From positions 1 through 13,214 of the forward strand of contig JAQGKC010000124.1 in NCBI GenBank assembly GCA_028290305.1: a stretch of 13,214 bases of DNA. The letters are read 5' to 3'. Under the pieces are notes generated by a model that ran no database searches, was not told where the DNA came from, and saw only the letters and a program-made list of their open reading frames with translations. Shown here one piece after another: positions 1 to 5,790 of this stretch. A program made the translations under genes and the position numbers. Position 1 is the stretch's first letter. Each line of letters opens with the position of its first letter. The stretch comes from Bradyrhizobium sp. Its GTDB lineage: Bacteria > Pseudomonadota > Alphaproteobacteria > Rhizobiales > Xanthobacteraceae.

Positions 1-443
1 AGCACCTGATCCGGGTCGAACGACATCGCGACTGCCGGTCCGTGATAGGGGGCGAGCACCTCCGCCACCCGCGCCACCAGTTTGCGGTCGCCGTCGAAAT
101 GGCTCTTCACCTCGATCACCAGCGGCACCCGGCCTTTGACCAGTTCACAGAGATCGCCGAGCGACATCATCCGCTCCGGCGTATCCTTGAATTTAACCGC
201 CTTGAGCTGCGCCGATGTCAGCTCGAGCAGGGCGCCGGAGCCTTCGGTGAGGCGGCCGAGCGCATCGTCATGATGCACCATCGCCTCGCCGTCTTTGGTG
301 AGCTGCACATCGAGTTCGATGCCGAAATTAGCCTCGATCGCGGCCTGGGCTGCACCCGGCATGTTTTCGATGATGCCGCGGGCGCGGTCGTGCAGGCCCC
401 GATGGGCCACCGGCCGCGCCGTCAGCCAGTCGGGCGCGCGCAC
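1..443 (-). CDS. Glycerophosphodiester phosphodiesterase family protein, C-terminus cut off by window start
   Basis: The family hydrolyses glycerophosphodiesters to glycerol-3-phosphate and an alcohol, and this is the N-terminal ~147 residues of a TIM-barrel member. I translated the minus strand by hand. The start is a GTG at 443-441, giving (M)RAPDWLTARPVAHRG. Family hallmarks follow in order: His14-Arg15-Gly16 (catalytic HRG), Glu26-Asn27, Glu43-x-Asp45 (metal ligands in GIELDVQLTKDG) and His57-His58-Asp59 (catalytic histidine region). A purine-rich AAGAGG lies just upstream of the GTG. The gene begins 13 bp after the ridA stop, so the two are probably one transcript. No signal peptide is visible in the part present, which suggests a cytoplasmic enzyme. 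The remaining C-terminal part lies outside the window. Family assignment is firm; the exact substrate is unknown. Confidence 0.9.
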   Translation of the reverse strand, partial: MRAPDWLTARPVAHRGLHDRARGIIENMPGAAQAAIEANFGIELDVQLTKDGEAMVHHDDALGRLTEGSGALLELTSAQLKAVKFKDTPERMMSLGDLCELVKGRVPLVIEVKSHFDGDRKLVARVAEVLAPYHGPAVAMSFDPDQV

Positions 444-456
444 CTCGCGCCTCTTA

Positions 457-924
457 TTACGAGACCTCGAAGATGCCCTCGACCTCAACCGCGGCATCCG
501 CCGGAAGCGAGGCGACACCGACGGTGGTGCGGGCATGGCGGCCCTTGTCGCCGAACGCTGCGACCATCAGGTCGGACGCGCCATTCAACACCTTCGGCCC
601 GTCGAGAAAGTCCGGCGCGGAATTGACGAAGCCGCCGAGGCGCACCACGCGGACCACCTTGTCGAGGTCGCCAAGCGCGGCCTTGATCTGCGCCAGGAGG
701 TTGATGGCGCAACCGCGCGCCGCCGCGTTGCCTTGTTCGATGGTGACGCCGCCGCCCAGCTTGCCCTTGGCGATCAGCTTGCCTTCCGGGTCGACACAGA
801 CCTGGCCGGACACGAACAGCAGATTCCCGGTGCGCACAAAACCGACGTAATTCGCTACCGGGCTTGGGGGCGTATGCAAGACCACGCCCTGTGCCGCAAG
901 TTTCTGCTCGATCGTACCCGCCAT
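457..924 (-). CDS. RidA family (YjgF/YER057c/UK114) protein
   Basis: A 155-residue protein of the Rid family, whose founding member RidA hydrolyses reactive enamine/imine intermediates released by PLP enzymes; other subgroups have unknown substrates. The sequence runs MAGTIEQKLAAQGV, then NLLFVSGQVCVDPEGKL (residues ~34-50, the family SGQ stretch), GCAINLLAQIKAALGDLDKVVRV (~71-93), and HARTTVGVASLPADAAVEVEG (~130-150). Arg132 in ARTTV sits where the substrate-carboxylate-binding arginine of RidA is expected, and Glu149 where the conserved glutamate is. At 155 residues it is longer than the ~130-residue archetype and resembles the longer subgroup. The frame stays open upstream to 1053, but that extension is arginine-rich and unlike the family, so I chose the ATG at 924, preceded by GGGGA. 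It is followed at 13 bp by the phosphodiesterase gene. The true substrate cannot be read from the sequence. Confidence 0.9.
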   Translation of the reverse strand: MAGTIEQKLAAQGVVLHTPPSPVANYVGFVRTGNLLFVSGQVCVDPEGKLIAKGKLGGGVTIEQGNAAARGCAINLLAQIKAALGDLDKVVRVVRLGGFVNSAPDFLDGPKVLNGASDLMVAAFGDKGRHARTTVGVASLPADAAVEVEGIFEVS

Positions 925-972
925 AATTCGTCCCCGTTTGATGTGATCCGCCACCTGACGCATGCGATCAGG

Positions 973-1013
973 CTCGCTTTGTTTCGCGCATTGCGCAATC
1001 ACATGCAAGCGAG
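973..1013. repeat. Inverted repeat with inner palindrome upstream of ridA
   Basis: In the 242-bp gap between the divergent ridA and eipB genes, CTCGCTT (973-979) is repeated inverted as AAGCGAG (1007-1013). Between them lies a perfect 10-bp palindrome ATTGCGCAAT (990-999). The location, 50-90 bp upstream of the ridA start, suits an operator or leader structure. Nothing ties it to a known regulator and it may be chance. Confidence 0.3.
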
Positions 1014-1166
1014 TGTGGATCGGCGGCAGATGTTCCAACAATCTGTCCGGCAACGTGCCAAAAAACAGGGCAGTTCGACGGTCAATTCGTACTTTTTCGT
1101 GAAGCGGCCCTAGTTGCGGCGCAATAGGGCGGTCATTAATGTGACATATCCAGCCGAGGAAAAAAC

Positions 1167-2054
1167 ATGGCTCGCCCGCTCATTTCGCCTCGTGATCTCA
1201 GATCATTGGTGTTGACGATAGCCGCTGTCGCTCTTGGTTCGGGTTTCGCGGGCGGCAGGGCCGAGGCCGCGGCAAGCAGCCCGTTTCTCGCGCATGAGGC
1301 GCTTTATGATCTCAGCCTGGTGAAGTCGCGCGGCTCCAGCTCGATCAACAGCGCGCGCGGGCGCATCCTGTATAATTTTTCCGGCAATGCCTGCGAAGGC
1401 TACACCTCGGAATTCAGGCAGGTCTCAGAGCTGGATAGCGGCGAGGACAAGGTGACGCTGAGCGATCTGCGTTCCACTTCCTGGGAGGATGGCGCCGGCA
1501 AGAGCTATCGTTTCAAGATTGACACCCGAATGAACGACAGCGATTCGAGCCCGGTCGATGGCGTCGCCGAGCGGACCGGCGATCATGTCACGGTCAAATT
1601 GAAACAGCCGGTATCGAAGACGTTTACGCTCGATGGCTCTACGGTGTTCCCGACCGAGCAGATCCAGCGCATCATCCAGGCCGCGCGCGACGGAAAATCC
1701 GTGCTCGAGCTGACCGTCTATGACGGATCGGACAACGGCGAAAAGGTCTACAACACCCTTTCCGTGATCGGGCAGCCGATACCCGTCGATCGCACCATCG
1801 CGGCGCCCGACCCCTCTACCGAAAACAACGCGATGAAATCGCTGACGCGGTGGCCGGTCACGGTGAGCTATTACGACCACGACGCCAAGACCAAGGACGG
1901 TGAACAGACGCCGGTGTACGCGATGTCGTTCGAACTGTTCGAGAACGGCGTCTCGCGGGCGCTGGTGCTCGACTACAATGATTTCGTCATTTCCGGCGCG
2001 ATGGGGAAATTCGACGTCAAGGATTCCAATAAGGATTCCAAGCCGTGTAAGTGA
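1167..2054 (+). CDS. eipB: EipB family (DUF1849) periplasmic cell-envelope integrity protein
   Basis: A 295-residue secreted protein matching the DUF1849/EipB family. In Brucella, EipB is a periplasmic beta-spiral protein needed for cell-envelope integrity. Visible features are an N-terminal hydrophobic signal stretch (residues ~12-30, VLTIAAVALGSGFAGG) with a likely signal peptidase I cleavage after the AEA/AAA region (~33-36). A mature domain follows with FLAHEALYDLSLVKSRGSSSINSARG (written here as one run only to residue 50: FLAHEALYDLS), then NACEGYTSEFRQ, FPTEQIQRIIQAARDG and the C-terminal FELFENGVSRALVLDYNDF. It has two cysteines, Cys76 and Cys294 (second-last residue), which fits the single conserved disulfide reported for EipB. 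The start ATG has a GAGGA ribosome-binding site six bases upstream. It is transcribed away from ridA, and the next gene is convergent 69 bp downstream. Length and motifs agree with the family. Confidence 0.92.
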   Translation: MARPLISPRDLRSLVLTIAAVALGSGFAGGRAEAAASSPFLAHEALYDLSLVKSRGSSSINSARGRILYNFSGNACEGYTSEFRQVSELDSGEDKVTLSDLRSTSWEDGAGKSYRFKIDTRMNDSDSSPVDGVAERTGDHVTVKLKQPVSKTFTLDGSTVFPTEQIQRIIQAARDGKSVLELTVYDGSDNGEKVYNTLSVIGQPIPVDRTIAAPDPSTENNAMKSLTRWPVTVSYYDHDAKTKDGEQTPVYAMSFELFENGVSRALVLDYNDFVISGAMGKFDVKDSNKDSKPCK

Positions 2055-2123
2055 TAGCGGCGAGCCTACGACCCGAGTTTGAAGCACTGAATTACGATGG
2101 CGTCCTCAACGTAGCGCGTGCAT

Positions 2124-2513
2124 TCATCCGTGCGGTCTGCGCATGCTCCTGTTCAGCAGGAGCACCACGGAAAATTGAAGAGCGGCAATAAAGAGTGGCC
2201 CGGCGAATTTCCCGGCATCATGCTGAAACAGACCGATTCCCGCATCCAGCAATTGGATGACGCCCGCGAGCGTACCCAGGATCAATAACGCCGACGTCGC
2301 ACGGTTGTAGATCGCTGCCAACGTGATCAGGGCCAGCGGAATGGTGCGCGCCGCCGCATACATGGCGAATAGCGACGACGCCTCTGTCGGAACATAGCCA
2401 GGCGGCAGCATGGATTGCGGATTGATGAGTCCTGCGATGGAAAAGCCGCTCGCGACCAGGACGTTGATCGCCGTCACCAGCGAAGCCAGCCACATCATCT
2501 TTATCGTTGTCAT
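2124..2513 (-). CDS. Small four-helix membrane protein of unknown function
   Basis: A 129-residue protein dominated by four hydrophobic segments at residues ~7-30, ~47-69, ~72-95 and ~103-121, with a short basic C-terminus (RSMRRPHG). I do not recognise it firmly. The layout, with an AAAR motif at the start of helix 2 and LLDAG at the end of helix 3, weakly recalls small DUF4267-like membrane proteins. The ATG at 2513 is preceded on its own strand by AGGA, embedded in the palindrome at 2515-2531. It is divergent from the LysR-type gene, the classic arrangement for a regulator and its target, so it may be controlled by that regulator. An 8-bp hairpin (2144-2164) lies inside its 3' end. Function and partner are unknown. 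Confidence 0.75.
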   Translation of the reverse strand: MTTIKMMWLASLVTAINVLVASGFSIAGLINPQSMLPPGYVPTEASSLFAMYAAARTIPLALITLAAIYNRATSALLILGTLAGVIQLLDAGIGLFQHDAGKFAGPLFIAALQFSVVLLLNRSMRRPHG

Positions 2514-2514
2514 T

Positions 2515-2531
2515 GATTAAGCTTCCTAATC
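2515..2531. promoter_or_regulatory. Candidate LysR-type operator (T-N11-A palindrome)
   Basis: GATTA-N7-TAATC forms an inverted repeat containing T(2517)-N11-A(2529), the core pattern of LysR-type regulator boxes. It lies in the gap between the divergent membrane-protein gene and lysR. It overlaps the ribosome-binding site of the membrane-protein gene and ends two bases before its ATG. From there it could repress that gene or anchor the regulator. Binding is inferred, not shown. Confidence 0.4.
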
Positions 2532-2651
2532 GCGGGCTTTTGACGCGGCATCGATCGTTGTCAGTCGCCGCAGAACGTTCTCGCCGGTCCTATCCTGCGG
2601 ATGGAAAAACCTGTATCGAACGACGATCATGAACAAAACAGAATTCGATTC

Positions 2652-3587
2652 ATGGACTCAATCGACAACGTTCATATTCGTCGCCTCGACCTGACGCTCC
2701 TGATCGTGTTTGAAATGCTGCTGAAGAAGCGCAACATGAGCGCGGTCGCTGCCGAGATGGGGTTGACGCAATCTGCCGTCAGCCATGCTGTCGGGCGCCT
2801 GCGATCGGTATTCGACGATCCGCTCTTTGTCAGGAAGGGTGCCGGTGTGGAGCCTACGGCGCGCGCGCTGCGCCTTGGTCCTCCCCTGGCCGAAGCCCTT
2901 ACCGGCATACGCGATGCGGTCCAGATCGGCCGGCACTTCGACCCGGGAACCGCCACGCGCCAATTCACCGTGGCGGCACCGGATACCGTGGTTGCAAAGA
3001 TCGCGCAGGTCGTTCTGGCCGAGCTGGCTCAGACAGCGCCCCGCTGCCAGATCATGTTTCGAGCTTTCAGCCACGAGAGCGCAGCCGCTGCGGTCGTCGC
3101 GGGCGACGTCGATCTGGCTGTGGGTGTATTTCTCGATACGCCGAAGAAGACAGTCAGCAGGTCCGTCGCCTATGAAACCTTCCGCGTGGTCTCCAGGCGC
3201 GATCATCCGCGCATTACCGGGACGCTCGACCTCGACACCTATTGCTTGCTCGACCATCTCCTGGTCTCGCATGATCGCGATGCGCGCGGCACGATCGATA
3301 TGGTCCTTGGCGGCCTCGACCGCCGGCGCCGGATTGCGGCGGTAATGCCCCAAATGTTGCTCGCCTTCGCCGCGGCGAGCCAATCCGACGCGATCATCAC
3401 TGCGCCGCTCAGCGCTTGCCTCTACGCGGCGTCGCTCTTTCCGGTGACGCTCCACGAGCCGCCGATGGCCATCCCCGGCTTCGAACTGACATTGCTACGC
3501 CACCGCGATGGGCTGGCCGATCCAGCCATCACTTGGCTCGCCAAGCTTGTCACGGCGGCTTTTTCTCTCTCGGCGTCCCCGGGATAA
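2652..3587 (+). CDS. LysR-type transcriptional regulator
   Basis: A 311-residue LysR-type regulator. From Met at 2652 the N-terminal winged helix-turn-helix reads IRRLDLTLLIVFEMLLKKRN, MSAVAAEMGLTQSAVSHAVG and RLRSVFDDPLFVRKG (HTH about residues 28-48), followed by a linker helix and a periplasmic-binding-protein-like effector domain (~95-300). The RRLDL...VFE opening resembles the NodD/NahR/SyrM-like branch. The frame is open from an ATG at 2601, which would add 17 charged residues not typical of the family. Neither start has a good ribosome-binding site; I prefer 2652 because LysR proteins normally reach the HTH within a few residues. It is divergent from a small membrane protein, its most likely target, and convergent with dinB 13 bp away. 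The inducer is unknown. Confidence 0.93.
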   Translation: MDSIDNVHIRRLDLTLLIVFEMLLKKRNMSAVAAEMGLTQSAVSHAVGRLRSVFDDPLFVRKGAGVEPTARALRLGPPLAEALTGIRDAVQIGRHFDPGTATRQFTVAAPDTVVAKIAQVVLAELAQTAPRCQIMFRAFSHESAAAAVVAGDVDLAVGVFLDTPKKTVSRSVAYETFRVVSRRDHPRITGTLDLDTYCLLDHLLVSHDRDARGTIDMVLGGLDRRRRIAAVMPQMLLAFAAASQSDAIITAPLSACLYAASLFPVTLHEPPMAIPGFELTLLRHRDGLADPAITWLAKLVTAAFSLSASPG

Positions 3588-3600
3588 CCGCCTTCGAATC

Positions 3601-4893
3601 CTATTCCGGCTTCTCCGGCCCGTCATAGGCAATGCCCCGGATGACCGCGGCATTGCCGAATTTCTTCCGCAGATCGTCGATCGCGCGTTCGGCATGGGCC
3701 GAGCGGCGGTCGAGCATGTCGGTGTCGTCGGCCAGCGATCCCGCCCGCAGCGCGCTGACGCCGGTGCCCATCAGCCGGAAGGCGGTGCCGTCGATTTCCT
3801 TCGCCAACATCTCGCGGGAGATTGCGAAGATTTTCGCCGCGAGCTGGGTTGGCGCGTGAATCGATTGCGAGCGGGTGCGCTGCCTGAAATCGGCGGTCTT
3901 CAATTTCAGCGTGATGGTCAGTCCCGAAAGTTCGCTATTCTTGAGGCGCGACGACACTTTTTCCGACAGCCGCCACAGGGTTTTTTCAAGCGTGGCAAAA
4001 TCGCGGATGTCGGTTTCGAACGTGGTTTCGCTGGAAATGGTCTTGGCGCCGCGACCGGGTACCACGCCGCGATCGTCGATGCCGCGGGCCAGCCGCCACA
4101 ACCTGCGGCCTTCCGTGGCGAATTGCTTCATCAGCTCGATTTCGTCGGCGCGCTGCAGATCGGCGATGGTGCGAAAGCCGCGCTGCGACAGCCGTTCCTG
4201 GGTCGCAGGTCCCACGCCGAAAATGAACCCGACCGGCTTGTCCGCCAGCATCGCCCGGGCCTCGGCCTGATCGAGCGCTGCAAAGCCGCGCGGCTTGTCC
4301 ATGTCGGAGGCGATCTTGGCCAGGAATTTGTTGCAGGACAGTCCGACGGAAACCGTGATGCCGATGCCGCGTTCGACCTCCTGGGCGAAGCGCGCCAGCA
4401 CTTTCGCGGGGATCATGCCGTGGACGCGTTGGGTGCCGGCAAGATCCAAAAACGCCTCGTCGATCGAAAGCGGCTCGACCAGCGGCGTCAGTGCCTGCAT
4501 GGCATGGCGCACCTCGCGGCCGACCCTGACATATTTCGCCATGTCGGGCCGGATCACGATCGCGGATGGGCACAGCGCCAGCGCCTTGAACATCGGCATG
4601 GCCGAGCGCACGCCGAAGGTCCGGGAAATGTAGCACGCCGCGGACACCACGCCGCGCTTGCCGCCGCCGATGATGACGGGCTTGTCGGCGAGTTCGGGGT
4701 TATCGCGCTTCTCTACCGTCGCGTAGAACGCGTCGCAATCGATGTGGGCAAGGGTAAGCGAAGGCAACGCGTGGTGACGAACAAGGCGAGGCGAGCCGCA
4801 TTCACCACACCGCCGGGCCGTGATGTCGAGATCGCCAAGGCAATCCCGGCAAAAGCAGGTCGGCCCGGCGAGCTCTGGCGCGGCTGATCTCAC
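3601..4893 (-). CDS. dinB: DNA polymerase IV (Y-family, DinB) with N-terminal four-cysteine motif
   Basis: A 430-residue Y-family translesion polymerase. With the GTG start at 4893, the catalytic carboxylates are Asp52 (in AHIDCDAFYATVE), Asp145 and Glu146 (PLSIDEAFLDL). Tyr57 occupies the steric-gate position. Helix-hairpin-helix and little-finger regions follow (GFIFGVGPATQERL; KTISSETTFETDI). An extension before the palm carries Cys15-x2-Cys18-x10-Cys29-x2-Cys32, a zinc-ribbon-like motif absent from E. coli DinB. An ATG at 4911 would add six residues and overlap the previous gene by 22 bp. The GTG overlaps the DUF3572 stop as GTGA, the usual coupling arrangement, so I prefer it. I see no alphaproteobacterial SOS box (GTTC-N7-GTTC) upstream of the pair. 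No clear beta-clamp motif stands at the extreme C-terminus. Confidence 0.95.
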   Translation of the reverse strand: MRSAAPELAGPTCFCRDCLGDLDITARRCGECGSPRLVRHHALPSLTLAHIDCDAFYATVEKRDNPELADKPVIIGGGKRGVVSAACYISRTFGVRSAMPMFKALALCPSAIVIRPDMAKYVRVGREVRHAMQALTPLVEPLSIDEAFLDLAGTQRVHGMIPAKVLARFAQEVERGIGITVSVGLSCNKFLAKIASDMDKPRGFAALDQAEARAMLADKPVGFIFGVGPATQERLSQRGFRTIADLQRADEIELMKQFATEGRRLWRLARGIDDRGVVPGRGAKTISSETTFETDIRDFATLEKTLWRLSEKVSSRLKNSELSGLTITLKLKTADFRQRTRSQSIHAPTQLAAKIFAISREMLAKEIDGTAFRLMGTGVSALRAGSLADDTDMLDRRSAHAERAIDDLRKKFGNAAVIRGIAYDGPEKPE

Positions 4894-5189
4894 GGCACAT
4901 CGCGCTCCCATTGCGGATCGTTCAGCGCCTGGTGAGCGGCGGCGATATTGGTGGGGTGAAGTTGCGAGGCGGCCGCGAATGCCTTCACGGTTGCGTCATC
5001 CCGCATCACGAAATCGAGCACGCTGGCCAGAAAGCGCGGGTCGGCGGCGGCCGAGCGCAGCGTCTCCGGGCCGATCCCGCTCTCGGCCAGGAACGCACCC
5101 AGGCGCTCGGGGTCGCCAGCGACGAAGGAAAGTGCCTGAACTGCAACGATTTCAGCTACTTCCCGGGGGTTGTGAACAGGCTTTTTCAA
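4890..5189 (-). CDS. DUF3572 domain protein, translationally coupled to dinB
   Basis: A 99-residue, largely helical protein matching DUF3572 over nearly its whole length: VAVQALSFVAGDPERLGAFL (about residues 15-34), then GIGPETLRSAAADPRFLASV and LDFVMRDDATVKAFAAASQL. The family has no assigned function and is typical of alphaproteobacteria. The only usable start is a TTG at 5189: the in-frame stop at 5214-5216 lies upstream and there is no ATG or GTG between it and the conserved region. A GGAAAGG tract lies about a dozen bases upstream, so translation may be weak. The stop TGA overlaps the dinB GTG by four bases, so the two proteins are probably made together. A role linked to polymerase IV is inference from position only. 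Confidence 0.85.
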   Translation of the reverse strand: MKKPVHNPREVAEIVAVQALSFVAGDPERLGAFLAESGIGPETLRSAAADPRFLASVLDFVMRDDATVKAFAAASQLHPTNIAAAHQALNDPQWERDVP

Positions 5190-5413
5190 CGGATGTATTT
5201 GCCTTTCCGTAACTTATGGTCTCTATTTTGCAGCCATCATGCCCGAGTCTGCGGAACGTGTTCAAGCAAGTGGAAACCACTTCGCATAAACATGGCCCTC
5301 CAGCTTAACGGGTTAGAGCGAATCTGGCGCTAGTTTGAATTCACTTTGACACGCCCGGCGCGACGCTGATGCGCCGCCTGCCGGGCCTGCCTGTCGGGGA
5401 TTGGAGGGGCGGG
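5190..5413 (+). promoter_or_regulatory. Divergent DUF3572/divK regulatory region
   Basis: This 224-bp region between divergent genes has no gene of its own. It holds two GANTC sites (GAGTC 5245-5249 and GAATC 5320-5324), the methylation target of the cell-cycle methyltransferase CcrM. It also holds a perfect hairpin AAGTGG-AAA-CCACTT (5268-5282), an imperfect dyad GAAC-GT-GTTC (5254-5263), and TTAACGGGTTAG (5305-5316), which contains a TTAAC half-site like that of CtrA but not its full TTAA-N7-TTAAC. A TTGACA at 5346-5351 could be a -35 box but lacks a convincing -10. Control by the CtrA/CcrM cell-cycle circuit is inferred. Confidence 0.45.
5353..5386 (+). promoter_or_regulatory. divK: GC-rich hairpin in the divK leader
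   Basis: GCCCGGC (5353-5359) pairs perfectly with GCCGGGC (5380-5386), leaving a 20-nt GC-rich loop that can pair further. It lies 17 bases before the GGAGGGG ribosome-binding site (5403-5409) of divK. No T-run follows, so it is not a terminator. It could affect mRNA stability or start access, or mean nothing in GC-rich DNA. Confidence 0.3.
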
Positions 5414-5779
5414 ATGGCAAAAACCGTCCTGATCGTGGAGGACAACGAGCTCAATATGAAGCTCTTTCGCGATCTGCTGGAGGCGCATGGCTATCAGACA
5501 TCCGGTACCAGCAACGGTTTCGAGGCGCTTGATCTCGTCCGCAAGCTTCGTCCCGATCTCGTTCTGATGGATATTCAGCTTCCCCAGGTGTCCGGCCTCG
5601 AAGTGACCAAGTGGATCAAGGACGATCCGGAATTGCGTGCGATTCCGGTAGTCGCGGTCACGGCCTTCGCGATGAAGGGTGACGAGGAACGCATCCGCGA
5701 GGGCGGCTGCGAGGCTTATCTGTCCAAGCCGATCTCGGTCGGCAAGTTTATCGAAACCGTTCGACGGTTTATCGGGTAG
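5414..5779 (+). CDS. divK: Single-domain response regulator DivK
   Basis: A 121-residue receiver domain with no output domain, matching DivK of alphaproteobacteria. In Caulobacter, DivK relays the PleC/DivJ phosphorylation state through DivL to the CckA-CtrA pathway. Residues: acidic pocket Glu9-Asp10 ([13 protein letters not shown]), phosphoacceptor Asp53 (LVLMDIQLP), Thr83 ([13 protein letters not shown]) and Lys105-Pro106 (AYLSKPISV). The open frame extends 15 codons upstream to 5369, but the ATG at 5414 has a strong GGAGGGG site and matches the conserved [12 protein letters not shown] start. pleD begins 11 bp downstream, so the two form an operon. The partner kinases are not in this window. 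Confidence 0.96.
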   Translation: MAKTVLIVEDNELNMKLFRDLLEAHGYQTSGTSNGFEALDLVRKLRPDLVLMDIQLPQVSGLEVTKWIKDDPELRAIPVVAVTAFAMKGDEERIREGGCEAYLSKPISVGKFIETVRRFIG

Positions 5780-5790
5780 GGAGTGTTTCG

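Noticed and set aside
42..1113. Long plus-strand open frames (42-626, 295-1113) over the phosphodiesterase and ridA genes
   Set aside because: They are antisense to two clear minus-strand families and read as arginine/histidine-rich, family-less sequence, typical of high-GC shadow frames.
2144..2164. Perfect 8-bp hairpin TGCTCCTG-TTCAG-CAGGAGCA
   Set aside because: Inside the 3' end of the small membrane-protein gene and without a T-run on either strand, so not called a terminator.
3508..4887. 459-residue plus-strand open frame across dinB
   Set aside because: Antisense of dinB, which has intact catalytic residues; the translation has no recognisable domain and starts inside lysR.
5254..5263. 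GAACGTGTTC as a possible LexA box upstream of DUF3572-dinB
   Set aside because: Alphaproteobacterial LexA sites are direct repeats GTTC-N7-GTTC; this is a GAAC-N2-GTTC dyad with the wrong geometry.
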